From an uncultured Holophagaceae bacterium (lineage in GTDB: Bacteria > Acidobacteriota > Holophagae > Holophagales > Holophagaceae): a stretch of DNA of 6,673 bases. Of the stretch, positions 1 to 6,493 are shown one piece after another; the stretch's first letter is position 1; each line of letters opens with the position of its first letter. Under the pieces are notes generated by a model, which did no database searches, had not been told where the DNA came from, and saw only the letters and a program-made list of their open reading frames with translations. The position numbers and the translations under genes were made by a program. The stretch spans positions 1-6,673 of the forward strand of contig CAIRAS010000166.1 in assembly GCA_903876615.1 (NCBI GenBank), in the 5' to 3' direction.

Positions 1-1058
1 CGCCGGGGCAGGTGCCGCCAGAAGCGCCAGAGGTAGGGCTGGGCGCGCTCCTCCTCGGTGGGCGCGGCCACGGGCTGGATGTGGTAGGTCCGGGCGTCCA
101 GGGCCTGGGTGATGCGCCGGATGCCGCCGCCCTTCCCCGCCGCGTCCACGCCCTCGAAGACCAGCACAATCGAGTGCTTCTTGAAGTTCTTGTGCCGGGT
201 CAGGAGGTTCAGGCGTCCCTGCAGGTCGAGCAGCTCCGCTTCGTAGTCCTTCTTCTCCAGGGTCCGGGTGAGATTCAGGGCCCTGAGGACGTTCATCTCG
301 TCGAGGCTCGCCACCGGCTGCGGCGCGGGTGGCGGCAGCGGCGGCGCGGGGTTGTCGAGGCGGGCGCGCAGCTTCTCCAGCAGGAGCTTGCCCACTGTGA
401 GCCGCTGGTAGCGCCAGTCCGAGGCCTCCACCACGATCCAGGGTGAGGCGGCAGTGCTGGTGGCGCGCAGGGCCCGCTCAGACACTTGCCGGAAGGTGTC
501 GTAGAGCTCGAAGTGCTTCCAGTCCCGGGGCGTCACCCGCCAGCGGGTCTTGGGGTCCTTCTCCAGCAGCTTCAGGCGCTTCTTCTGGGCATCCTTGCTG
601 AGGTGCATCCAGAACTTCAGGACCAGGGCGCCCTCCTGGATGAGCATCTGCTCGAAGCGGGCTACGCGGGCCATGTCCTGGTCCAGCTCCGAGGTCTTGA
701 TGCGACCCGAGGTGCGCTCGAGGATGGGCCAGGTGTACCAGGAGCCATCGAAGATGCCGATCTTCCCCTTGGGCGGCAGCATGCGCCAGTAGCGCCACAT
801 GTGGGGCCGCTCGCGCTCCTCGTCCGAGGGCACGTCGAGGCCGTGGGTCTGGATGTGGCGGGGATCCAGCCATTCGTTGAGGGTGTTCACGGTCTCGCTC
901 TTGCCGGCGCCATCCACGCCCGCCACCAGGATCACCACCGGGAACTTCGCCGCGGCCAGGTCGAACTGCGCGTCCAGCAGGGCCTCCCGCAGGGCCGGCA
1001 GCTCCCGGTCCCAGACTTCCTTCTCCAGCTTGTGGCCGAGTTCCGCGGATTCGAACAT
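1..1058 (-). CDS. pap: Polyphosphate:AMP phosphotransferase, two-domain PPK2 family (C-terminal part beyond window)
   Basis: This cytoplasmic enzyme is predicted to transfer phosphate from polyphosphate to AMP, making ADP. The first 352 residues are visible, with two tandem P-loop PPK2 domains. Domain 1 has a Walker A, GVDGAGKS, at residues 47-54 and an FDGSWY at 103-108. Domain 2 begins after a proline-rich linker (about 238-248) and has FEGVDAAGKG at 301-310 and PYLWRFW near 341-347. The order of motifs matches the Pap type (class II PPK2), usually near 475-500 residues, so roughly 130 residues are missing because the window ends. In active PPK2 domains the second motif is normally DRSWY; domain 1 has Gly in place of the Arg, consistent with the N-terminal domain being the degenerate one, as known in this family. 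The ATG at 1058 follows GGAGGA (1067-1062). The gene lies 83 bases after the FAD gene with no clear terminator or promoter between, so cotranscription is possible. Confidence 0.93.
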   Translation of the reverse strand, partial: MFESAELGHKLEKEVWDRELPALREALLDAQFDLAAAKFPVVILVAGVDGAGKSETVNTLNEWLDPRHIQTHGLDVPSDEERERPHMWRYWRMLPPKGKIGIFDGSWYTWPILERTSGRIKTSELDQDMARVARFEQMLIQEGALVLKFWMHLSKDAQKKRLKLLEKDPKTRWRVTPRDWKHFELYDTFRQVSERALRATSTAASPWIVVEASDWRYQRLTVGKLLLEKLRARLDNPAPPLPPPAPQPVASLDEMNVLRALNLTRTLEKKDYEAELLDLQGRLNLLTRHKNFKKHSIVLVFEGVDAAGKGGGIRRITQALDARTYHIQPVAAPTEEERAQPYLWRFWRHLPR

Positions 1059-1141
1059 GGTTCCTCCGGGATGGATGTCCTGCTCTTTCGGTGCAAGGCC
1101 TACCATAGCTTATTTTCGACCAGGGCATGATCTACCAAGGT

Positions 1142-2785
1142 TCAGTATTCCGTAGCCAGGTCCCCGGCGCGGGCGGCTTTGGCGAAGGGCTGGAACTCAG
1201 GGGCGCCGGCGGCCTGGGCGATCCACTCGGCCACGCGGATGCCATCCACGGCGGCGGAGGTGATGCCCCCGGCGAAACCCGCGCCCTCGCCGCAGGGGTA
1301 GAGGCCTGGGTGGGACACGGACTGGCCATCCTCGCCCCGGAGCAGCTGGAGCGGGCTGCTGGTGCGGCTCTCGATGCCCAGCAGGATGGCCTCACGGCTC
1401 GCGAAGCCGTGCAGCTTCTGGTCGAAGACCGGCAGGGCCCCGGCCAGCTGTTCCTGGACGAAGTCCGGCAGGCAGGTGCGGAGGTCCGCCGCCACCGCGA
1501 AGGGGCGGAAGCTGGTGCGCGGCAGCCGGCCCGTGGCGCGACCCCTGAGGAAGTCCTGCACGGCCATGGCCGGGGCGCCGTAGGTCTCCCCCGCCGCCCG
1601 GAAGGCCGCCTGCTCCCACTTCCGCTGGAAATACATGCCGCCCAGGGGGTGCTCGCTGCCGAAGTCCGCGGTGCCCACCTTGGCCACCAGCCCTGAGTTG
1701 GCGAAGCCCGAGTCGCGCTTCTCCAGGCTCATGCCGTTCACCACCACACCGCCGGGCTCGCTGGCGCACTGGATGACCTCGCCGCCGGGGCACATGCAGA
1801 AGCTGTAGGCGGCACGGTTCAGGCCGAAGTTGCAGACCAGCCGGTAGTCCGCCGCAGGCAGGGAGGGATGCCCGGCGCCGGGGCCATACTGGGAGCGGTC
1901 GATGAGTTCCTGGGGGTGCTCCACCCGGACGCCCATGGCGAAGGGTTTCTGCCTCAGGGCCACGCCCCGGCGGTGCAGCATCTCGAAGGTGTCCCGGGCG
2001 CTGTGCCCCGGGGCCAGTACCAGGGCCTCGCAGGGCAGCTCCTCGCCGCTGTCCAGCACGGCCGCGCAGACGCGTCCCTGGTCGTCGAAGCGGACATCCA
2101 CCAGCCGGGCCCGGAACCGGTACTGCGCCCCCCGGGCCTCGGCGTCCTTGCGGATGAGCACCGCGCAGCGCCGGATCACATCCGTGCCCACATGGGGCTT
2201 GGCCAGGTAGAGGATGCGGGGGTTCGCGCCGAAGCGCACGAAGGCCTCCAGGACGTAGCGCGTGGCCGGGTGGCCGATGCGCGTGGTGAGCTTGCCGTCA
2301 CTGAAGGTGCCCGCCCCGCCCTCCCCGAACTGGGCGTTGGCCTCGGGGTCCAGGACCCCGTCCTGCCACAGGCCCGAGACGGCCTTCACCCGCTCGCCCA
2401 TGGCGGGGCCGCGTTCCAGCACGATGGGCTCGATGCCGTAGTCCAGCAGGCGCAGGGCACAGAAGGTGCCGGCGGGTCCGCTGCCCACCACCACCACCCG
2501 GGGCCGCCGCGGGACGGGGGCCACCGCATGGGCCACCACTTCCGGCGCCGGTTCCAGCTTCAGCCCCCCCGGCAGCGGGCCGCAGGCCAGGGGTAAGGCG
2601 CTCTCGAAGCTCAGGGCCGTCAGGAATCGGATCGACCCCTTGTGCCGCGCGTCCAGGCTGCGCCGCTCCAGTACCACGCCCGCATAGTCACTCGCCGCAC
2701 CCCCCAGGGTCCGGGCCAGGGGCAGGGCCAAGTCCAGCGCTTCCTCGCCCAGGTTCAAGGGCAGGTTCGTCAGGAGGTAGCGCAT
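1142..2785 (-). CDS. FAD-dependent dehydrogenase, COG2509-type (function uncharacterised)
   Basis: This is a 547-residue flavoprotein oxidoreductase whose substrate is unknown. An N-terminal domain of about 90 residues precedes the Rossmann fold. The dinucleotide-binding GSGPAG is at 101-106 with the matching acidic residue E124 in VLERG. Downstream are GEGGAGTFSDGKL (154-166), a cysteine-containing segment with CMCPGGEV (330-337), NGMS (350-353), and a C-terminal FAD-contact region CGEGAGFAGGITSAAVDG (498-515). This motif order is that of the uncharacterised FAD-dependent dehydrogenases (COG2509), whose usual length is similar, so the gene looks intact. There is no signal peptide or membrane segment. 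The ATG at 2785 has a modest GAGG (2794-2791) five bases upstream. A small perfect hairpin (stem 2803-2808/2812-2817) lies in the leader. It is separated from pheA by a hairpin repeat and followed by pap; neither neighbour reveals a substrate. Confidence 0.88.
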   Translation of the reverse strand: MRYLLTNLPLNLGEEALDLALPLARTLGGAASDYAGVVLERRSLDARHKGSIRFLTALSFESALPLACGPLPGGLKLEPAPEVVAHAVAPVPRRPRVVVVGSGPAGTFCALRLLDYGIEPIVLERGPAMGERVKAVSGLWQDGVLDPEANAQFGEGGAGTFSDGKLTTRIGHPATRYVLEAFVRFGANPRILYLAKPHVGTDVIRRCAVLIRKDAEARGAQYRFRARLVDVRFDDQGRVCAAVLDSGEELPCEALVLAPGHSARDTFEMLHRRGVALRQKPFAMGVRVEHPQELIDRSQYGPGAGHPSLPAADYRLVCNFGLNRAAYSFCMCPGGEVIQCASEPGGVVVNGMSLEKRDSGFANSGLVAKVGTADFGSEHPLGGMYFQRKWEQAAFRAAGETYGAPAMAVQDFLRGRATGRLPRTSFRPFAVAADLRTCLPDFVQEQLAGALPVFDQKLHGFASREAILLGIESRTSSPLQLLRGEDGQSVSHPGLYPCGEGAGFAGGITSAAVDGIRVAEWIAQAAGAPEFQPFAKAARAGDLATEY

Positions 2786-2802
2786 GGTCGCCTCGGCGGA
2801 AG

Positions 2803-2817
2803 GAGTCCACGGGACTC
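2803..2817. repeat. Small 6-bp inverted repeat in the leader of the FAD gene
   Basis: GAGTCC (2803-2808) and GGACTC (2812-2817) form a perfect stem with a three-base loop. It lies 18 bases before the ATG at 2785 and just upstream of the GAGG ribosome binding site, so it could affect translation or bind a regulator. It is short enough to be chance in GC-rich DNA. Confidence 0.3.
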
Positions 2818-2883
2818 AAAGCCACATCCAAGCCTACCTGGGTATCAGCGAGACCCGGCATCAAGAATTCAAGAGCAAATAGG

Positions 2884-2986
2884 GATCCACAGATTGCACA
2901 GATTCCACAGATTGGGTTTGGGAGCAACCTGAGCGCAGCTCCAGACCCAACTTCGAAATCTGTGTAATCTGCGTAATCTGTGGATC
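2884..2986. repeat. Dispersed-type hairpin repeat with three 9-bp units per arm
   Basis: The left arm (2884-2913) is GATC plus units of the type CACAGATTN repeated every 9 bp. The right arm (2957-2986) is its inverted copy, with units AATCTGTGT, AATCTGCGT and AATCTGTGG. The arms agree at 27 of 30 positions. The stem can continue inward: GGGTTTGGGAGC (2914-2925) pairs with GCTCCAGACCC (2938-2948) with one wobble and one bulge, leaving a 12-base apical loop (2926-2937). AACTTCGA (2949-2956) remains as an internal bulge. It is clearly AT-richer than the flanking genes. From general experience this ATCTGTGTAATCTGTGG motif recurs between genes in many environmental bacterial genomes, so it is probably a multicopy, REP/MITE-like element rather than a regulator of one gene. 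A T run (2991-2995) follows on the plus strand only, which would not serve the minus-strand genes on either side. Confidence 0.85.
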
Positions 2987-3002
2987 GATCTTTTTAGAAA
3001 AC

Positions 3003-3815
3003 CTACCGCTGGAACCGGGGATACGACCCCAGCACCCGCAGCATGGTGGCGTATTCGCCCAGGTGATCCAGGGCGCGGCGGACGGTCTCCTCGCGGGTGT
3101 CGCCGATGAGATCCACGTAGAAGAGGTATTCCCAGGGGCTCCCCTGCAGGGGACGGGACTCGATCTTGGTGAGGTCGATGTCCCGCAGGGCGAACACGCT
3201 CATGGCCTTGAACAGCGCCCCCGGCTGGTTCTTGAGGGTGAACACGATGGAGGTCTTGGCCTCACCCTGGAAGGCCTTCGGCTCCCGCTGGATGGCCAGG
3301 AAGCGCGTGAAGTTCTCGGGGTCGTCCTCGATGCCTTCCTCGAGGATCTGCATCCCGTTCAGCTCCGCCGCCCGCCGGGAGGCGATGGCTGCGGTGTCCC
3401 GGGCGCCGGACTCCTTGAGCAGCCGCACGCTGCCGGCGGTGTCGAAGGCCTGCTCTGCGATGATGCCGTGGCGCTGCAGGTAGCCCGCGCACTGGCCCAG
3501 AGCCTGGGGATGGCTGCGGGCCTTGCGGATCTCGCTCTGCTTCACGCCGGGCAGGGCGATCAGGCAGTGGCGGACGCGCAGGGAGCCTTCTCCGACGATC
3601 ACCAGGTCATGCCTCAGGAGCAGGTCGTAGTTCTGGTGGATGCTGCCTGCGAGGGAGTTCTCGATGGGCACCATGGCCGCGTCGCAGGCCCCGGCACGGA
3701 CCGCCTCGAAGACCCCCTCGAAGGACTCGCAGGGCAGCGTCTCGACCTCGCCGAAGTGGGCCAGCAGCGCCTGCTCGGAGTAGGCACCGGGCTCGCCTTG
3801 GAATGCGATCTTCAT
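3003..3815 (-). CDS. pheA: Prephenate dehydratase, monofunctional, with ACT regulatory domain
   Basis: This 270-residue cytoplasmic enzyme converts prephenate to phenylpyruvate, the committed step to phenylalanine. The catalytic PDT domain covers about residues 1-178 and shows GEPGAYSEQA (8-17), VPIENSLAGSI (49-59), HPQALGQC (102-109) and the catalytic Thr-Arg-Phe at 170-172. A C-terminal ACT domain (about 187-268) keeps both known phenylalanine-binding motifs, GAL (199-201) and ESRP (219-222), so feedback inhibition by phenylalanine is expected. There is no chorismate mutase domain, unlike the bifunctional P-protein of E. coli; length fits monofunctional PDTs. I chose the ATG at 3815 over one seven codons upstream because AAGGGGAG (3828-3821) sits five bases before it and the family begins at MKIAFQGE. 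The start overlaps the aminotransferase stop (ATGA), pointing to translational coupling. A hairpin repeat follows the stop; no classic terminator is seen. Confidence 0.95.
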   Translation of the reverse strand: MKIAFQGEPGAYSEQALLAHFGEVETLPCESFEGVFEAVRAGACDAAMVPIENSLAGSIHQNYDLLLRHDLVIVGEGSLRVRHCLIALPGVKQSEIRKARSHPQALGQCAGYLQRHGIIAEQAFDTAGSVRLLKESGARDTAAIASRRAAELNGMQILEEGIEDDPENFTRFLAIQREPKAFQGEAKTSIVFTLKNQPGALFKAMSVFALRDIDLTKIESRPLQGSPWEYLFYVDLIGDTREETVRRALDHLGEYATMLRVLGSYPRFQR

Positions 3816-4999
3816 CTGCTCTCCCCTTCGGCCCACCCGATGATCTGCCGGAAGCCCGCGGCCACGTCCTCATCGGAGGCGGCAATGGTCATGCGCACGA
3901 AGCCTTCGCCCTGGGCGCCGAAGGCGGAGCCGGGCACCAGGCCCACCTGCGCCTGCTCCAGGATGCTCTCGCAGACCTCGACCGACGAACGCCGCAGTGG
4001 GCGGACATCCAGGAAGAAGTAGAAGGCCCCCATGGGCGCCGGCACGAGGATCTTGGCGCTGCCCAGCTCCCGGGCGAGGTCCAGGACCAGACTCCGGCGC
4101 TTCGCGTAGGCGCTGCGCATCTGGGCCGTGGCCTCCTGGACCTCCGGGTCCAGGAGGGCGAAGGCCGCAGCCTTCTGGACGAAGGGCGCCACGCAGGTGA
4201 TGGAGTTCTGGCTCGCCTTCAGGGCGTTGGCGATGACGGGCGCCGGAGCAGCCAGGAAGCCCACCCGCCAGCCGGTCATGGCGTAGGTCTTGGACAGGCT
4301 GTTGACGATCAGGGTCCGGTCCTTGGCCCCCGGCAGGGCCGCGGCGCTGGTGGGACGCTCGCCGTAGTAGAGGCTCCCGTAGACCTCGTCGCTGACGACC
4401 CACAGGTCATGGGCCTGGGCGAAGGCCTGCAGCTGCTCCAGGTAGTCCCGCGACGGATAGGCGCCGGTGGGGTTGGAGGGGTAGTTCAGGACGATGGCGC
4501 GGGTCTTCGGGGTGAGTGCCTTCTCCCAGGCATCCAGCGGGGGGATGAACCCGCACTCGGCCGGCGCGGGCACCCGCACCGTGTTCCCGCGCAGCATCAC
4601 CACCATGTTGGCGTGGGTGGCCCAGGTGGGGTCGGGGATCAAAACGTCATCGCCGGGGTTCAGGATGGCCTGCAGGGCGGTGTAGTAGGCGTGGATGCCG
4701 CCGTGGGTGACCAGGATCTCGGCCGCCGGATCGTAGGCCACGCCTTCGTCCCGCCGCAGCTTGGCGGCGATGGCCTGCCGCAGCTCCAGGGTGCCGCTGG
4801 AGGGCCCGTAGTGGGTCAGGCCGGCCTGCAGGGCCCGGGTGGCGGCCTCCAGGACGGCCGGTGGTGTTCCGAAGTCAGGGTCTCCGACCTGGAGCCCGAT
4901 GATGGGCTGCCCGCTGGCTTTCAGCGCCAGGATCCGGTCCGCCATGGCCACGGTGGCGGACTGGCGGATGAGCTCAAACTGTCGGTTCAGTGCGTTCAT
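3812..4999 (-). CDS. PLP-dependent class I aminotransferase (aspartate/aromatic type), coupled to pheA
   Basis: This 395-residue fold-type I aminotransferase is expected in the cytoplasm. Visible landmarks are GDPDFGTPP (39-47), the substrate-binding YPSNPTG (173-179, with Asn176), SDEVYG (203-208, with Asp204 for the PLP ring nitrogen), the PLP lysine in SLSKTYAMTGWR (Lys237) and the carboxylate-binding Arg369 in FVRMTIAAS. Length is normal for the family. Its overlap with pheA suggests that it transaminates phenylpyruvate to phenylalanine, or prephenate to arogenate; aspartate aminotransferase activity is equally possible from sequence, so I give no symbol. The ATG at 4999 is chosen because MNALNRQFELIRQSATVAM aligns with usual family starts. 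The frame is open to 5896 upstream, but that is a shadow of the divergent gene. The ribosome binding site is weak (GGGAA close by, GGGGGC 12 bases off). A seven-codon reading frame ends across this start by ATGA. Confidence 0.92.
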   Translation of the reverse strand: MNALNRQFELIRQSATVAMADRILALKASGQPIIGLQVGDPDFGTPPAVLEAATRALQAGLTHYGPSSGTLELRQAIAAKLRRDEGVAYDPAAEILVTHGGIHAYYTALQAILNPGDDVLIPDPTWATHANMVVMLRGNTVRVPAPAECGFIPPLDAWEKALTPKTRAIVLNYPSNPTGAYPSRDYLEQLQAFAQAHDLWVVSDEVYGSLYYGERPTSAAALPGAKDRTLIVNSLSKTYAMTGWRVGFLAAPAPVIANALKASQNSITCVAPFVQKAAAFALLDPEVQEATAQMRSAYAKRRSLVLDLARELGSAKILVPAPMGAFYFFLDVRPLRRSSVEVCESILEQAQVGLVPGSAFGAQGEGFVRMTIAASDEDVAAGFRQIIGWAEGESR

Positions 5000-5019
5000 G
5001 GGGTTCCCGTAGCCCCCAT
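4996..5019 (-). other. Possible seven-codon leader ORF coupled to the aminotransferase start
   Basis: On the minus strand an ATG at 5019 opens the peptide MGATGTP. Its TGA (4998-4996) overlaps the aminotransferase ATG as ATGA, the same junction as between the aminotransferase and pheA. GGGGA (5031-5027... minus strand) lies about six to seven bases upstream as a possible ribosome binding site. The peptide contains no Phe, Tyr or Trp, so it is not a classical attenuator. It may be chance, but it could load ribosomes onto a gene with a weak binding site of its own. Confidence 0.25.
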
Positions 5020-5155
5020 GTTCGCATCCCCGCCCCGGGATTGCAGGGGGCCCGGCCAATATTCCGGATGAGCCTTTATCTGGGCCAACGCTTCGCCGGC
5101 TGGGATCATCAGAGGGGTATCGGCAGAATGAGACGCACGGGACCGGGAGCAGGGC
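5000..5155. other. Divergent intergenic region between aminotransferase and YfcH-like gene
   Basis: This 156-base gap must carry promoters for both divergent genes. AT-richer patches, AATATT near 5058-5063 and TTTATC near 5074-5079, are candidate -10 areas, but I could not fit a convincing -35/-10 pair on either strand. No terminator, riboswitch or operator with clear symmetry was found. Confidence 0.4.
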
Positions 5156-6073
5156 ATGGCAACGACAGAGCTGAAACGGGTGGTGGTGGCCGGAGGCACG
5201 GGCCTGGTGGGGCGACCCCTGGTGCGGGCGCTGCTGGACCTGGGCACCGACGTGACAGTGCTGACCCGGAATCCAGGTCGCGGAGGGCTGCCCGCGGGCG
5301 CCACGGCGCGGGGCTGGGAGGACCTGGCCGCCACGCTGAACGGGGCCGATGCGGTCATCAACCTGGCGGGCGAGGGCATCGCGGACAAGCGCTGGAGCGC
5401 GGCCCGCAAGGCCGTTCTCCTGGCCAGCCGGGTCGAGACCACCCAACGGCTGGTGGAGGCCATGCAGGCCTGCCCCCAGCCCCCCGCCGCCCTGGTGAAC
5501 GCCTCGGCCATCGGGTTCTACGTCCCCGCGGACCAGGAACCTGTGGACGAGACCTCGGACTCGGGGATGGGGTTCCTGGCGGAGGTCTGCCGCGCCTGGG
5601 AGGTCGAGGCCATGGCGGCGGCGGCCTTCGGGGTCCGGGTTGCCCTGGTCCGCGTCGGCGTGGTGCTGGCCAAAGAGGGCGGCGCCCTGCCCAAGATGGC
5701 CCTGCCTGTACGGTGGTTCCAGGGCTGCAAGCTGGGCCGCGGCACCCAGGGGCTCAGCTGGATCCACCTGGACGATCTGGTGGCCCTGTTCGTGGAGGCG
5801 GCGCGGAATCCGGCCTGGCGCGGCGCCTTCAACGGCACGGCCCCAAAGCCGCTCTCCAACGAGGCCTTCACCCGTGCCCTCGCCCAGCGGCTGCACCGGC
5901 CGCTACTGCCGGTGCCCGGCTTCCTCACCGCCGCGGCCACCAAGCTGGTGCTGGGCGAGCTCGCCGAGGCTCTGCTGCTGCAGGGCGCCTTCGTGAAGCC
6001 CACCCGGGTCCTCGCACAGGGCTTTCAGTTCCGCTTTCCCACCGCGGACAAGGCTCTGGCGGACCTGCTTTGA
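5156..6073 (+). CDS. TIGR01777 family NAD(P)-binding epimerase-like protein (YfcH/SDR39U1-like)
   Basis: This 305-residue protein belongs to the extended short-chain dehydrogenase superfamily and is predicted to bind NAD(P); its substrate is not known. The N-terminal Rossmann motif is GGTGLVG (13-19). NLAGEGIADKRW (69-80) is a strong family signature. SAIGFYV (117-123) stands where the family often has SAVGYYG. SWIHLDDLV (201-209) and a C-terminal DUF1731-like tail (about 255-303, with LGELAEALLLQGAFVKP and GFQFRFP) follow. Length agrees with YfcH-type proteins (about 300 residues), so the gene is intact. The ATG at 5156 is preceded by GGGAG (5145-5149) at six bases. It is transcribed divergently from the aminotransferase and followed 14 bases later by a hairpin repeat, so it appears to be a single-gene unit. 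Nothing in the context names a function. Confidence 0.92.
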   Translation: MATTELKRVVVAGGTGLVGRPLVRALLDLGTDVTVLTRNPGRGGLPAGATARGWEDLAATLNGADAVINLAGEGIADKRWSAARKAVLLASRVETTQRLVEAMQACPQPPAALVNASAIGFYVPADQEPVDETSDSGMGFLAEVCRAWEVEAMAAAAFGVRVALVRVGVVLAKEGGALPKMALPVRWFQGCKLGRGTQGLSWIHLDDLVALFVEAARNPAWRGAFNGTAPKPLSNEAFTRALAQRLHRPLLPVPGFLTAAATKLVLGELAEALLLQGAFVKPTRVLAQGFQFRFPTADKALADLL

Positions 6074-6086
6074 TCCGTTCTGCTTT

Positions 6087-6157
6087 ATCCCCTTCATCCC
6101 CTGCATCCCTGTTTTAAAAAAAAGCAAAGGAACAGGGATAAAGGAGATGAAGGGGAT
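6087..6157. repeat. Second hairpin repeat with three 9-bp units per arm
   Basis: The left arm (6087-6113) reads ATCCCCTTC, ATCCCCTGC, ATCCCTGTT. The right arm (6131-6157) reads AACAGGGAT, AAAGGAGAT, GAAGGGGAT, its inverted copy with 24 of 27 positions matching. The 17-base loop (6114-6130) is A-rich. It starts 14 bases after the stop of the YfcH-like gene. There is no T run after the right arm, so it is not a standard intrinsic terminator, though a strong hairpin there could protect the 3' end. The sequence is unrelated to the repeat at 2884-2986 but the layout is the same. Motifs of the ATCCCCTTCATCCCTGTT kind are, to my knowledge, common intergenic repeats in environmental genomes. Confidence 0.82.
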
Positions 6158-6319
6158 CACTGAAAAAGCCGGTTGGGGGCACTGTTCCACACCCGCGTCC
6201 CTCTGCGCCCCTCCGCCTTCTCGTCCTTTCTCTGCGAGCGTGGTTTTCTTTTCATTCAGTCCTGCCAGACCCCGTGAGCACGTGTCTGAACGGCTCCCCA
6301 AGAGAGGAACTATCGGCCC
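6158..6319. other. Non-coding stretch with a pyrimidine-rich, weakly periodic segment
   Basis: No gene is supported here. A plus-strand pyrimidine-rich tract (about 6198-6260) contains CCTCTGCGC, CCCTCCGCC, TTCTCGTCC and TTTCTCTGCGAG in succession. This resembles a decayed single arm of the CTCTGCGTC type of 9-bp repeat also seen between genes in many genomes; no inverted partner arm is present in the window. The rest, up to 6319, shows no clear promoter. GAGGA (6304-6308) may serve the short ORF at 6320. Confidence 0.35.
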
Positions 6320-6397
6320 ATGAAAGAGGACATCTTCATCTCCGTGCAGGACCTGCCCGTGCCCCGGTCTGAAGTTCCATATGAATTTCATGGATAG
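6320..6397 (+). pseudogene. Short 5' gene fragment, possibly cut by the insertion sequence
   Basis: An ATG at 6320, with GAGGA (6304-6308) 11 bases upstream, opens a 25-codon frame beginning MKEDIFISVQDLPVPR and stopping at TAG (6395-6397). Codons up to about 6367 use G or C at almost every third position, as in the host genes. From TCT at 6368 on, codons become AT-rich (GAA, GTT, CCA, TAT, TTT, CAT). This break suggests that the first 16 codons belong to a host gene and the rest to inserted DNA. I do not recognise the protein. It may equally be an unrelated short ORF. Confidence 0.3.
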
Positions 6398-6458
6398 ACG
6401 CAGTGGTGGTCTTGGTTTGAAGTGATTTCAGCCTGCACGATGTAGACAGAAAAAGGCC

Positions 6459-6486
6459 TTGACTGATGGGTGCAATGGTCTATATT
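6459..6486 (+). promoter_or_regulatory. Sigma70-type promoter of the transposase
   Basis: TTGACT (6459-6464) and TATATT (6481-6486) are separated by 16 bases, each differing from consensus at one position. Transcription should start about seven bases after the -10 box, near 6493, that is, at or just before the transposase ATG at 6494. Confidence 0.7.
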
Positions 6487-6493
6487 TGTCCGC

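Noticed and set aside
478..1130. Overlapping ORFs on both strands inside the pap region
   Set aside because: They are out-of-frame or antisense to pap, whose reading frame shows clear tandem PPK2 motifs and a good ribosome binding site.
1059..1141. Promoter for pap between the FAD gene and pap
   Set aside because: There is an AT-richer patch (TATGGT and AAAATAAG on the minus strand), but no -35/-10 pair with acceptable spacing could be fitted.
2688..2927. Minus-strand ORF of 79 codons with an Ile-Cys periodic start
   Set aside because: The periodic residues come from translating the 9-bp repeat units, and the rest is out of frame within the FAD gene. No ribosome binding site or family resemblance.
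2884..2986. CRISPR array
   Set aside because: The direct repeats are only 9 bp and contiguous without spacers, and the two groups are inverted to each other.
2884..2995. Intrinsic terminator for pheA
   Set aside because: The T run (2991-2995) follows the hairpin on the plus strand, whereas pheA is on the minus strand; the minus-strand side after the hairpin has no T run.
5000..5896. Upstream extension of the aminotransferase frame by 299 codons on the minus strand
   Set aside because: It lies fully antisense to the well-supported YfcH-like gene, has no recognisable domain, and the family start at 4999 is clear. It is an open shadow frame in GC-rich DNA.
5903..6391. Minus-strand ORF of 162 codons with a periodic peptide segment
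   Set aside because: It overlaps the end of the YfcH-like gene antisense and reads straight through the hairpin repeat, whose 9-bp units produce the three-residue periodicity. It is a repeat artefact, not a gene.
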